Shown: piece after piece, positions 1-12,900 of the stretch
Layout of the letters: each line of letters begins with the position of its first letter
Position numbering within the stretch: the first letter of the stretch is position 1
DNA from: Anadara kagoshimensis
Taxonomy: Eukaryota; Mollusca; Bivalvia; Arcoida; Arcidae
DNA length: 64,000 nucleotides
Assembly: GCA_021292105.1 (NCBI GenBank)
Contig: CM037861.1
Location: 54,545,630-54,609,629 of the forward strand
Direction of reading: 5' to 3'
The notes under the pieces: model-generated
What the model was told of the DNA's origin: nothing
The model's database searches: none
Seen by the model: the letters and a program-made list of their open reading frames with translations, nothing else
Program-made: the position numbers and the translations under genes

Positions 1-909
1 AATGTTTTGGATGCAATTGATGTTCTCAGTGTCTTTTCTCGAATTCAAAGATAAAAAAATGTTTTATCAGTTTTACTAAGAAAATTTTATTTAATTTCAA
101 TTAACATCAGTTATGAAACAATTGTTGCGCCATTGTAACTTCGTTTTGTACATGAAAATGGTGCAAATTTCACCTATTTATACAATTTTTCCATTGCAAT
201 ACCCTTCAACCATTGACTCAAAGTAATGAATGCTACAGAAAGTTTCGATATTCGAATTCCGAACTCACTAGTTGGAGGCAGCTTTTGATAAAGACATTAC
301 ATGTTCTTAGAAGTGCTTATTTTAAAATTATATAAACTGCATACTAAAATATATAATCCTAGGAAATGTATGTTCATAATACTGATATCTGAATTCTTCG
401 TCGAATTTTGATGTTGTGTTATTATTCAGGGCTTGGATCCATGGGCCATGGACGTTTGTTTCTCGAAGACAGTGAAATGTGTAATTTTCAATGGAAAAAA
501 TAGTTAGCTTTCGCACGTTGAGTATTAAAATTAATTAAAGAGGAAGAATACACTTTAATACATATTATACCAGTTTTTATTTCACAGCACTAGACGGCCA
601 TTTCTAGCTCCTTATCCGTAGTGTTTGAACCAAAATTGTGAAACCAAATTTTCAAGGGTCAGAATAAGTATCCAAATGACCAACATATATTTTTTCTAAA
701 TTTAACTAAGAAAATACTTAACATAAGGGAGAATATCTTAGTTTTTGGGGATTTTAAAAGATTTATTCAAAAAATCTTTTACTTCAATTATTATGGTAAG
801 AGACACTAAGTCACTCTCATTTAGTGATATGATCCGTAAAATGTCAACTAGTGATCTTGAACATACATAGCAAATCGCTTAAATAAAATTTATTTTAATA
901 TCTACTTAC
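1..909. other. transporter intron, no exon seen
   Basis: AT-rich sequence downstream of the transporter's TM5 exon. It carries one copy of the CACTAGACGGCCGTTTCGGAA-type repeat near 565..660. The 62-codon minus-strand ORF at 328..516 has no recognisable family and I treat it as chance. Confidence 0.6.
565..660 (+). repeat. dispersed repeat family L
   Basis: Landmarks are TATTATACCAGTTTTTATTT, CACAGCACTAGACGGCCATT and GTAGTGTTTGAACCAAAATT. The family recurs near 14345, 22990, 24958, 35127, 41240 (reverse) and 52775. Confidence 0.7.
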
Positions 910-978
910 AGCATAAAGCAGACCTCCCATTGGTGGTCCAACAAGCAAACCGATTCCCGCAGATGAAAATAGCATTCC
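910..978 (-). CDS. MFS transporter exon 5 (TM5)
   Basis: 23 codons, GMLFSSAGIGLLVGPP then MGGLLYA, bounded by a TTTCAG acceptor and a GTAAGT donor, phase 0 on both sides. GxxVGPP is the antiporter-type TM5 motif (motif C region). Later exons must lie left of the window, because bases 1 to 909 show no further exon. Confidence 0.87.
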
Positions 979-3900
979 CTGAAACGAATTGAGGACAAAT
1001 CCGTACAATGAAAACAAAAAAACTAGGCATTGTATAGGCAGACAACTATGACCAGTCCACTAGACCTTTTATTTAAATATTTATTGTAGATGAGTGAATT
1101 TATGTGTAGGGATCACGTGGGTTCAATTTGTCTACATAATGGGAATACTAATTATGCATCTTGTATACACATTAAATCGAAGCCTTTCACTACCAATTTT
1201 TTGAGTGAATCGTTCTATATTATTATGACTAATAAAAGGTCAAGCAGACAGGTCAATGTTGTTTGCCTATACTATAGAGGACCAAAAGGCCTCAAATACA
1301 AACTATACAAATATGCACCAATAATTGTATTAGCAACATAAAAACTATGACTGTGTGAAATAGATAACTTCAGTTCCATTTGATTAATGCGCAATTGGCA
1401 TATGACAGATAACTCTAGGTTAAAAACATTTACTTGTCCGCTTTGCCTTTAATTTAAATATTTATCACGGACCAGTACATTTATATATAGGGAACAAACG
1501 TGTTTATTTCATCTACATACTGGGGATATTTATTATGTGTCTTGTGTATAGTCTAGTATTATATATAACTGCTAATCCGAACATTACCCATGTATTAGAT
1601 GGATTCTTCTATGAATATTCCACACGAAAGGTCAAGCGGACAGGTCAGTGTTGTTTGCCTATACAACATGCACATCATATCATGACAATCAATACAAAAA
1701 TAGTTGAATTGTTGTGCATGATGAAAATATTTCAAAAAAAAATGAAAAACAACAATTACCTGTCCGTTTGACTTTTAATCTAAATATGTATCATGAACAA
1801 GTTTCTTTATGTATATGGAAAGTACAATATAAAAAACACTAAACACGAACACTGTTCATATATGAACTTTGAACCCTAATATTATCCGTGTAAATGTAGA
1901 TTCTCCTATATGCATATTTCTAATGAATGGTCAAGCGGACAGCAAATGTTCTTTGACTATACGTATGTCCTGACTGTTAATAAGTAGTATAACAATAAAG
2001 TCAAAATACATTGCAAGATTTTAATATGATTGCAGTCGATATTTTTCAAATCCATGCACAAATAAATTGCATCAAAGGAATTTATTTAAAGGATATACAG
2101 TACATCATTCTCATTTCAAATATTGTCACCCAAAGAAAATATAAGTTAGTTTGCGATGGCCAGTAGTATTGTTTGTGAGTTACACTTATGTTCAATTGCA
2201 ATTGACTCAAGACCATAATCTTCCTGAAAAATTAGCAAACCAAATCGGATTAATGACGTCGCATCCTCTACAAATATTAATGTTTTGCACCATGTTTTGT
2301 TAAAAAAGTGTTTCATAATTTTGGACTATTACAAACCGGACAAGAAAGTTCTAGACGGACAAACGGGTGTACAAAAGCTCAAATATTTGTCTATTTCCGT
2401 TTATGTAGCCAATAATGATTGAAAACATGCAACATAGAATTATTCAGAAGTCGCTTATTTTGCAAACTTGTTTTCGACACAAAATCATTGCCAACAGTCA
2501 CATATTTTTCACAAAAACATTACTATTAGGTATAATAAAATACTTACGTAAGCAGTAGCAACTTCATCTTTGAACATATCGACAATTATTGCCAAAACCG
2601 CTGTGAAGAAAGCAGCCGCTCCGATCCCTTCGAATGCTCTGCAGATCAAACACATAATGATAAAGGAGATATCATTTGGTCCTTTGTCGAGAACTCTAGA
2701 AATAAAAAGTAAAACCGATTAAAAGATTTTTTAATGTTTTATGCCCAATAAGTAGTTTAATGTGTCTCTAGATGGATGGTATCCCTTCTAAGAAGAAATA
2801 TTTAAGAAAGTAACTGAATGGAGTGATTGTGTTTTATGCCGTCAGCTACTTAGAAGTAAAGGATAAAATATGAAACCAGAGTACTCTGAGAAAACCACTT
2901 CCTCTGAGCATAAATACTTTTTTATTATCACACTTATTATATGAAATTTAATTATGATATAGCTTACCCAAAAAGAGCCACAGAGCCACCAGCCATGACG
3001 ATACCACCTAGATACAGCCACCGAACTCCAATTGCTGTTATCTGTCAATATAACGATAACAAATGGATAAACTATGTTTGAAAAACCAATAATGCACATC
3101 AAGAATCTCAAAGAAGCTCACTACCTGATGCTCGTATAGCTTAGTTTAGAACCCGAAAATATGACTGACCTGATGCGTCTGTAATCAGTTGGCTAAAAAT
3201 TCCATAAAGCTCATCATCTAATGCTCGTGTAGATAGTCGGATAGTAAAGAATTAATTAAACAAACACTCGTATTTAATTGAAAATAAATCATCAAGAATC
3301 AAATATATATTTAGTGGGATAATTCAGAATTAGATCAAATCTAAAGATTTCGTTTCTACGAGAAATAAAAGATGTTCCGTGAAGTGGTAGAGTTAAAATT
3401 CAAAACAGAGGTAAATAATTGTTGCTTTTGTAGTTTGATGACTACAAATGTAAAAAAATGTTCATGCATTCAGATAGTAAAGTACCACATACATAAAAAA
3501 CTATCAGTTAAAATTTATTTAGCGAATAGTTAATAATTTTAAAAAGTCGTCATTTGATATTCGTAGGATAATTCAGAATTAAGCTTGCCGTATATATGTA
3601 ATATCCGGGTAGCGAGATAGCACAACGTTAAATAACCGACTATTTGATGACATTTGTAATTGGCAAGTATTGGAACCTTTACGATAAAACAATAAACCAA
3701 TAAATATTGTTTTCTATTTATTTGGAACAACATTCATAAAAAGCAATAATTTTTTCTAGGAGAGAAAGAAACAAATAAAGTGTGATTATATTCGCTGTCC
3801 ATACAAAAAACAATTATATTAACATACAAAGTGGCCCCACAGTGGAGAGGAAAAACAGCGACATAGCTGGTACATTCCAAATATAACTCCGATCATAAAC

Positions 3901-6900
3901 GGTGACACACCTTTTCTCTCTGCCTGAAAAAATGAAATGAACAAAATAATGCTTAGTTAAAAAATCTGCACTTATGAATAGCAAGTAAAACCAAAACAGA
4001 ACCAAGAAACAATACGTCGTAAAAAGCAATTTGAGTAATACAACTCAATAATTTCATCCGAGTAGTAGGTCCTAATCACATTTTACTATAAGTGTTTTAT
4101 CTAGAAATCAAATCTTAATTAAGTCTAAAATAATAATTTTGGTTACACACATGGTGGATGTAGCTAGCTAAACAGGAGGTGCTTACCCTTCCGGAGCACC
4201 CGGCGTCACTTCCCTTGTGGAAGTTTACATTACTAACCTAACTTGTTAGTTCCAAAGTTTCTATTTTGCTTTTGGATAGTGATTCGGACATGGAGTAGTA
4301 TGTTTGTTTTTGATAAAAACCATAACAATAATTGCAGTCGCCATATGGCATGATACAGTACCTGGCTAGCCAAAACGATCAAAACATTTAGTATCTCATC
4401 GGTCCATTTTCAAATTGTACCATTCGAATTGTCACAATAACTTAAAAATAAACTTCGAATACACAAAGTACGTATTAATTTTCTGTTTTCTAAAACAGAA
4501 CAATATTGCTTCGAGAAAAACGTTTCCCAATTTGGTCCAGAAATAACATTTTACGTTATTTAAATTGGTTGACATGGAATCAAACGTGTATTTCGGACAT
4601 TTTCGTTGCCTGCTGCTGTAATCAAAAACAGCAAAAATAAACTTAAACTAAAGTTATCATAGTCGCTACGTATACAGTAGGTAAGCATTAAGATGTCCAA
4701 AGGAAATAGTGTAAATTATTAAAAATCCATTCTTTAAGTTTTCAATTTTTAATAAAATCTGCTGCTTGTTAACGTGGGTTACAAAATACCTGGTGTATCT
4801 AAACTTTTATAGGTGAAATAAACAAAACTAAAACCTCAAGGCGGAAAAAATTGACAGTCTTCAACCAAAACTTTAAACATAAAAAAGGAATCTTCATAAA
4901 ATATGCTTATCAAATATAAGTTATTGCACCATTTATAATTTATTCAAGTACTTTCATTTAATAATACGTTAAATCTGATAAAAAAGTTATTCTAAAAATA
5001 ATTCTCGAAAAAATATTAGTCCAATTTTATCAAATAAAAACATGTGCTTTAAATGAATTATTAAATGATTAGAAATAGCAGAAAAAGGATATTTTAAAAA
5101 ACTCATTAAAATATTTTTTTTCCCGCGAGTAACAATATTATATATATATATAGCTACTTCAAGAGCTGTCGCATTTTACATTAAAAAAAATATATTTTTA
5201 AGCCTTTAAAAATCTTTAGTGTCTGAATTTAATTTTTATACGATAACAGCTGTTTTTTTCGTCTGAATTTTGTAATTGTGTAAAAAATCGCGTCAATTAC
5301 ATCTACGAACTTGTGTCCCAGCATCACTAGTTTTGTCCTTTTAATACGTATTTTGTGCGACTTCTTTAACTTATCGTCATGTTTGCTTACGTGACTTGAC
5401 TTCCGCGATTTGCGGGTTACTTGCTTTTACCGCTAAACGCCGCGCACGTTTATGTATCCTGGTAGTTTTGCGATGATAGTCCATTGTACCCCGACAAGTT
5501 AATTATTCGCTATGTGAGAAGTCTATTTAAATGGTGGCAACTTAATTTATGAATTGGTACCATTTACAAAAACATTAAGCAATCTGCGAATATCGGACAA
5601 AAAGATTTTATTTGGAAATCATCGGAAGAGACAATACTTCTCGCGCGAAAGAACAAAGTATAGTCAGTTTCCGTCAGAATGATATAAATTATTCGACAAG
5701 AAACTGACATTGCTGTGTCTCTATTTTATTACACGCATAGCGGTTACCTAGCTAAGCAGAGGTGATTTTCTCTTCCGGAGCACCCAGTGTCAATGCCCTG
5801 GTGGTGAAAGTGTTTCAGTTAATTTGCCAGTTTTCAAAATTCTCACTTTGCTTTCAGATTGTGATTTGAATATGGATGGTTATGTTTGTTTTTATTATAA
5901 TACTATATGCCTTTATCTTAAAATATTCAAAATTCATATATAACGCATACTTTCCTATTATTCAAAAGTATCCGTTTTATAATAAAAAGTTGGGGAAATC
6001 AATATAATTTTGAATTCAGGAAAGAATTTTTTCGGAGGGACATTAGCGGTAAAAGTATTCAAAATTAGTACATATTTAAAAATTGTGATTGTTGTTCATG
6101 ACGACTATATGCATTCAAAATCAATAAAGCTCGTCTATATAATAAGTTTATTACACCTTATTATATATAGAGAAAAATACAGAGTAAAACCATATGCCAG
6201 ATCGGACAGGAACTAAATAATATAGGACCGAGGATTACGATCCGAGGTTGATATTGGTTAAGGTCTGATGAGGCATAAGCTATGGATTTCACCAAGTTTT
6301 ATTCTGTTCATTATAAACCTAAACTTTCACCATGTAGGACTAATACATGATTGGCGTCACGAGAAAAGGAACCTTAAGGTCAAAATTTTCCATTTTCGTG
6401 TTTTTGTTTATTATTATAGTTCAACATTTCCTCTTCGTAATAAAAGCAGTTTGGGGTTTCTAGGGTAACTATTCACATTGCTTTGAGCTCATTTTATGAC
6501 GTCACAATCTTTGACTTGTAAGCGAATGATTATGGCCAGAATAATGGATTACGAATAATTAAGAGCATCGTTAAGCCATTATTAACAGTGATGGTTATGT
6601 AACATCAATGCCTATGTATACTGACAAATATTTTCAACAACTTCTCTGAATCTTCAAAAACGACTAGTCAAATAGAAAAAACTACCGTATATCGGGAATT
6701 TTTCGCGTAGGCTTTTTTTCGCGACTTATAAGACAAAATGGCAGGTAAAATTTTCGCTGTGTGTAATTTTCACGATATGGGTATATCAGCGTGAAAAATT
6801 CCCTATATACCGGTTTGCAATACGGTAACTAAATTATGACAACAAACATTAAACAAAGTATTAAACTTAAATAGACTGAAGATCTTTGTGATAGCTCAAA

Positions 6901-9900
6901 CACATCGCTCGTTCAACTCAAAAGTGTAAATGAAAAATCAACAATTTTCGCTCTAATACAATATTTGTCAGAATAACATGTCGTCAGTAATTGTGAACAA
7001 AACACAAGCTGAAGTCATGTTACAGATTTTGTCGGAATTAATGGAGCGAAACAAAACAATTCGTATGGAATGTTGACCGCTACTTAATTGTAACTTTATG
7101 AGACAGTCTGTTGAAAACCCTCTTCATTAATCTCTTAATCGGATTACAACACACAGGGGCGTATTAACTGTAAACATCTTGATGATTGACTTTTCACTTG
7201 ATCAGGTCACGCCGATCTGCAATTTGTATGGCATTGTTAGTATCGCCCGTATTTCCGGTGATATATTTATGACCGGTAATAAAGACTTTTGTTTCATTTT
7301 TTTATGATTTTCCGGTTATATTAATTGATTAATTGTTCAAACATCAGGCAGATTAAATGGTTTTCACTTACAAGCGATTTTACCATCACTAGCGAATACA
7401 AATTCAACACAGGTGTATAGAGTTATAGCGAAATGGCACGACGTATGGAAGGGTAAAATGGACAAAATATCACAACTACTCAAGTGAAATTTTCGCTAGG
7501 GGAAATTTTAGCGATTTTTTTTCACCGTGAATATAGCGAAAATTAGACACGCGCGAAAAAATCCCGATATACGGTAGTTTCCATGGAAACATCAGCATAA
7601 TTGACTTGGAATTTATGTATATGCCATGAAAGAATTAAGAATTCAATGCAGATTTATAGTTTTATCATAGTTTTGTCATTATGTTGACAAAAAGATCGGT
7701 AATCCAAGAAAAAAACAGTAATAATTACATATAGACATTCGTACAAAACATGACTAAATCGTTCCAAGTAGCCGTTCTGGTATCGATATGAGGCCGGTGA
7801 TGCAGTTTTTCCTCACAGCGCACTTGCGGTCAGTGACGTGAATCGCTTAAGAATTGACTGTCATTTTTTCCTGGTTCATTAAGTAATGAACCAGATTTTA
7901 AAGCTAGCAAATCTAATGAACTGCGAAGCAGTCAAGTTACAGTTATTGAAGGTAGAGCTTGTTAAAAAAACAGACTTAATAGACGATAGAGTGCTCGACA
8001 TCTGGACTTGCGGATTGGTATTCGACTCGGGAGTATTGGTATTCATGCGCGGTGTGAAAAACCGATGTTTATACGAATCTTGAAAAAAGAAATCAAACTG
8101 GGTTCAACGTAGAAGTTATTTTTCTATTGTAAATATATCAATATATCTGCATCAAAGCCCACAGAAACTACGCATTTACTATTAATTGTGATATAAGTCA
8201 ATATCTGAAGACTTAGCAACAGATGTAATTTTAATTAACTCTACAATTTTAATTGGGGTTTTAATTTCATTTATTATTTTAATTGTTACTGAAACCTTCA
8301 TCCTTTCCGAGATTCTATCTTCATCTTTATTTTCGTTTATAAATGCAACTTAACATTTTGATTACGGAAAAAACACCTGCAAACTTGTTACAATGGATAT
8401 AATTGACGTTCCGTAGTTCCATGCTACTTTCATATTTCATTTTCAATTTAAAATACACTCTTGGCGGATGTAGCTAGCTTGACTTGAGGTGCTTACTCTT
8501 AGGGAACACCCGGTCTCGCTTCCCTGGTGAAAGTTGATGTGTTTAGTGCCGAAGTGTTTTACTTAGCTTTTGGAATGTTATTTTAGATGGATTGGCATGG
8601 TTTTTTTTTATTAAATAAATTTTTTGCTTTATTTTCTTACCTTCGTTCGATATTCGATGTCGAGTCACGATCAGTTGTTTGAATAAGGAATATTCAACCA
8701 AGTACACTTATAATTTATTTAAAGTTTAGAATTAAATCATTATTACATGATTATATGCATACTGAATAACATCAAACATTTTATTCGTTTGGCGTGGGCG
8801 ATGCAAATTCGGTAATGTGTTCGATATTCAGATTCTGCGAGGGTATATATAGAGTATATAACAAAGTCTTTTTCCTAATTGTTGTGATCTTTTGAATGCA
8901 CTGGTTTGGCTTCCGTATTTTATAATCGGTTGTTTGTCTCACATTCCTTGCTAACATATTCTGTTTAATGCTTCACCCATGCCTTTGCATTGGTTATTGT
9001 CAAGTACATGTATATGGTTTACGTACAAACTCCTTTCTGCTTTATTAAGAAACATGGAATTTATTTTTCCAAAAAATGATTATTGATAATGAAAATGGTT
9101 TATTTTTTCGTCGATAGTTTGATATGCCTGTTATATTAAAATTTTTCTTCATTACAATAGAAAAAATATTAAAAAATTAGCAAAAAATAATTTAATTAGA
9201 ATCCAAAATAATCATGTCTGCATATTTATTCTTTCATTGAAAGGAGACAGACAGAGGTAGCAGATGTATGTAACGTACTATATAATAAGTAAGGCAAGAC
9301 TTTTTATCCAAGACTAAAACTACAAATAAATAGACACTAGGGTTCACAAGTCGAGTTACAATTTTATATTCTACATAATGTGTGATTCACTTTTAAGAAA
9401 TGACATTGTTTTGGTGTCACTTCATGCTAGTATGATACCGGGTGTTCCAGGTACAAATTTAACATGAAGAGCTTCTTATATTTACAAAAATGTATATCTT
9501 ATCTGCAATATGGACTTAAAACTATTACTGCATTTCATTTTGTTAATTTACTTCCGCCGTTGGTTTAAGTACATCGTGGAACCCGTCTACCGCATCTCAA
9601 GAAAGGATGACGCCATCGATGAGTGGGATGACAGGTGACCCCACCTACTTCCATTAATGAAAAAAAATCATTAGATCAAAAAGATCAAACATACGTTTTC
9701 ATAGACGTATTCATAAAGCAAATTTACGATAATGTTGAGTAATTGCTTTCATAGACGGAAAATAGGTGTTATTGTAAATATAACAAAAAAAATTAAAAAT
9801 CTGCAAGTATTTAGAAAACAATCCGAAAAATTGCTATTTCAAAGAAATTTTCTTTGTTCTCATCCCATAATTTCACCCAAATCAATGAACCGGGACGAAA

Positions 9901-12900
9901 TTCAAATTTGATTTGTAACTCATGATATTAGACTCACATACCAATTATCAGTTCAATATCTGCAAGCGTTTAGAAAATTTTCGGAAAACTAATTTCTGGC
10001 GACACACCGCACGCCAGCATCAATAAAGTAATAGTCGAGTACAACGTCGTTGAAACACGACTAAAATGTTTAATATATTGTTGAGGTATTACAAAAGTCT
10101 CCAAACAATCGTCGTAGGAACATAATTTAAAAATGTCACACTCTTGATAAACATAATTAAGTTTGGACTACTTATTTTCGAGACGCCGGCTAATTTCAAT
10201 GCAAGGGATTAATTTATAATAAAACATCTTGATTTGTGACAATGACGGGCATAATAACAAAATTTTCCTTCTCCCCTTGAAAACAATAACTGTTACGTCA
10301 ATCAATCAAGAATGAAGTCCTAGAAGGAAAAAGCGTGCCATTCATTATCATTGCGAAGAAGTTACCATTAAAACGGAAATGAAAAACGACGGAGATGAAA
10401 AAACGAAGAATTTATCATGTGAAGATCGGATAAATAATGTGAATGTCATTGACCGAATACATGAAAGATATTCTTTTGACGGGAAGTGGAAAAAGAACAA
10501 TAGTGACCTAAAAAGAAAAAGAAACGGAAAATGGAATAAAAGCAAAAAGTCTCCAACTAGTGGATGGTAAATTAATAAGAAAAAAGTGAAACAGAACGGC
10601 ACATGATTACGAAACATGTTCTATTTTTTGCAGCACGCCCGTTTAGTAAAATTCCTCATCAGTAGTACCTCTGGCTGAAATGGTGAAAATCCTATTTTTT
10701 AAGATGTTGAAATAACAAAAAAAGACCAAAATTCATTTTGCCAAATCTTCCTATACTTGGGAGACTTAATTTTGAAAATAGAATAAATAAAAACTGAATA
10801 CTCACGACTGTTGAAAAGAATGGAGAGTGTAAGGCATAACAAGCGTAAGAGAAGACAAAAACTATATTAAGTCCAATTAGAACAATTCGTGAATTAACTT
10901 TGCGTTGCATATTTGATTGTCAATTCAATTAAATTAAATTTAAGCTTACTTCCTCTTGATACAGCTATGAATATGTTACATTAAATTAGGTTTATATATA
11001 CGTAGCAATATTAAAACAATTAATTAGAAAGAAAAAACCTTTAATTAAACACATGTATATACATCATACATAGAAGTTTTTTGTGGTTTTGTATATGGTC
11101 TAAAAAGCGTATTTAGCAGCGTTGATAAGCTTGAGGTATCTATAGAAGGCGGCAGATGCTGCTTGCAAGAACCTATAAGATGTGGGCCGAAAATGTTGTA
11201 TAATGTTGTCAACTCCTTCTATGGCTACAGGTGATGTTTATAATCCAAATAAAATTTGGTAGAAATTGATAATTATAACATTATTTAGTTCTATATTTAG
11301 ATTAATGCAGAAAGCATCATTGATGGTATTTCATAATTTAGACCTACTTCATTTATAATTGGACATATGCCTTCTGAAGCACTGAAAATATCACAAGTGT
11401 AAATTATTATAACTAGGGGAATAATCCATAATTTGACAATTAATTTATAGGATACTGCCAAAGCATGTACTCATGCAAAAAATAACCAAAATGAAGTATT
11501 TAAGTTGGTTAAATCCAAATGCTGTCGTCTGCAATGGTTGTTTGACCACTGAATGTCTTCAATGACCTAATACTAAGGCACGTAATGTCATCTGCAACGC
11601 CTAGGGTACAACAAGGTATACCATTTACATGCATTTAAGTCGACATTACAATCTACGGAATAGATACCTGGAACCATATGCAATTATTGTCTTTTGATGA
11701 GGTGGGTATGAGATTATACGGATCTCATTAAGTAATATTCGGCCTATGTGAATATTATTTTGGTCACGTAAGTATAATCTCATATCTACCGATATCTAAA
11801 AACAGTAATTGTTTTATTATATAACACTTCAAAATGACATGTAAAATATCAGGTTTTAGTATAATCAACAAAATGATCGCAACTATGACATTTCTATTAC
11901 ATATATTTTTGTTGATAAGTTGTATAGATTCATTAGATTTATATCTATTGGTTTTACCTCTGTCACATTGTCGACAACTTGTATTTAAGTCGCTACCATT
12001 TATAACTTTACTAAACTAATACATATATACCAGAAATTAATTCAATTTCATAATGTTGTAAAAGTCAATATAACTATCTGCAGGGAACAAGGGAAGTAAA
12101 CTAAAAATACAAACAATACCTCACCGTTCGTGCACATAAGCTCAGCACCTAAAATTCTATCTGATAGATTGTCTGAAATTTTACGAATTTAAAAAATGAG
12201 CAATTATTAAACATTATAGTAACACTCGTTATCACATCTGATGATAGCGGATATTGTTCTGTCATTTTAGTGAACAAAGTATAGTTTGGGTGTAAAGTAT
12301 CTAAAATGATGTCTGTTCACTAAATAATGATACATCATCACAATCTACCTGCTCTAATAGCTGATATAAACATCAAGGTAAGTAGAAAAATCCCCTCCAA
12401 CAAAAATAATTTTAATATCACTGGAAATCGTACGACACATTTGATTTTTTAAACATCTTAACCATTGTCATTATATGTATAGGCAGCTCATGCACATTTA
12501 GTATCTATCGCAATGCTCATTATTTTCAATGTACTGGTTTTGTCTATGCCGCCACTCCCAGTTTGAAATCCATGTGCGACACACAATACCTTCAGGCCAG
12601 AAGCCTTGAGCATCGACTATACTTCCGTATTGCTAGGTGTATTTAATTTTGCTGTGACCCGACCCCTGCGTCGTCCTTTGAACATCACTAGTTTATTTAC
12701 ATGCCATCCTTATTCATTTAAATAGTTAAGTATTCCAGTTTTAGTTGTTTCCCTGCTATATTACTCAGATAGAATTGGTTTTTTTACGTTTGCGCGGTAT
12801 ATACGCTTCAAAAATATCATATTTATTGACTTTGTTACTAAGGTTGACCTGAACAACCTTAATGTCCATTTGCACATTTCTACGAACATGACTTGCATAT

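Noticed and set aside
10348..10617. Phenylalanine/leucine-rich minus-strand ORF considered as an extra membrane segment of the transporter
   Set aside because: It is antisense to a lysine-rich stretch, has no splice fit, and the homologous copy at 14076..14303 does not keep the pattern.
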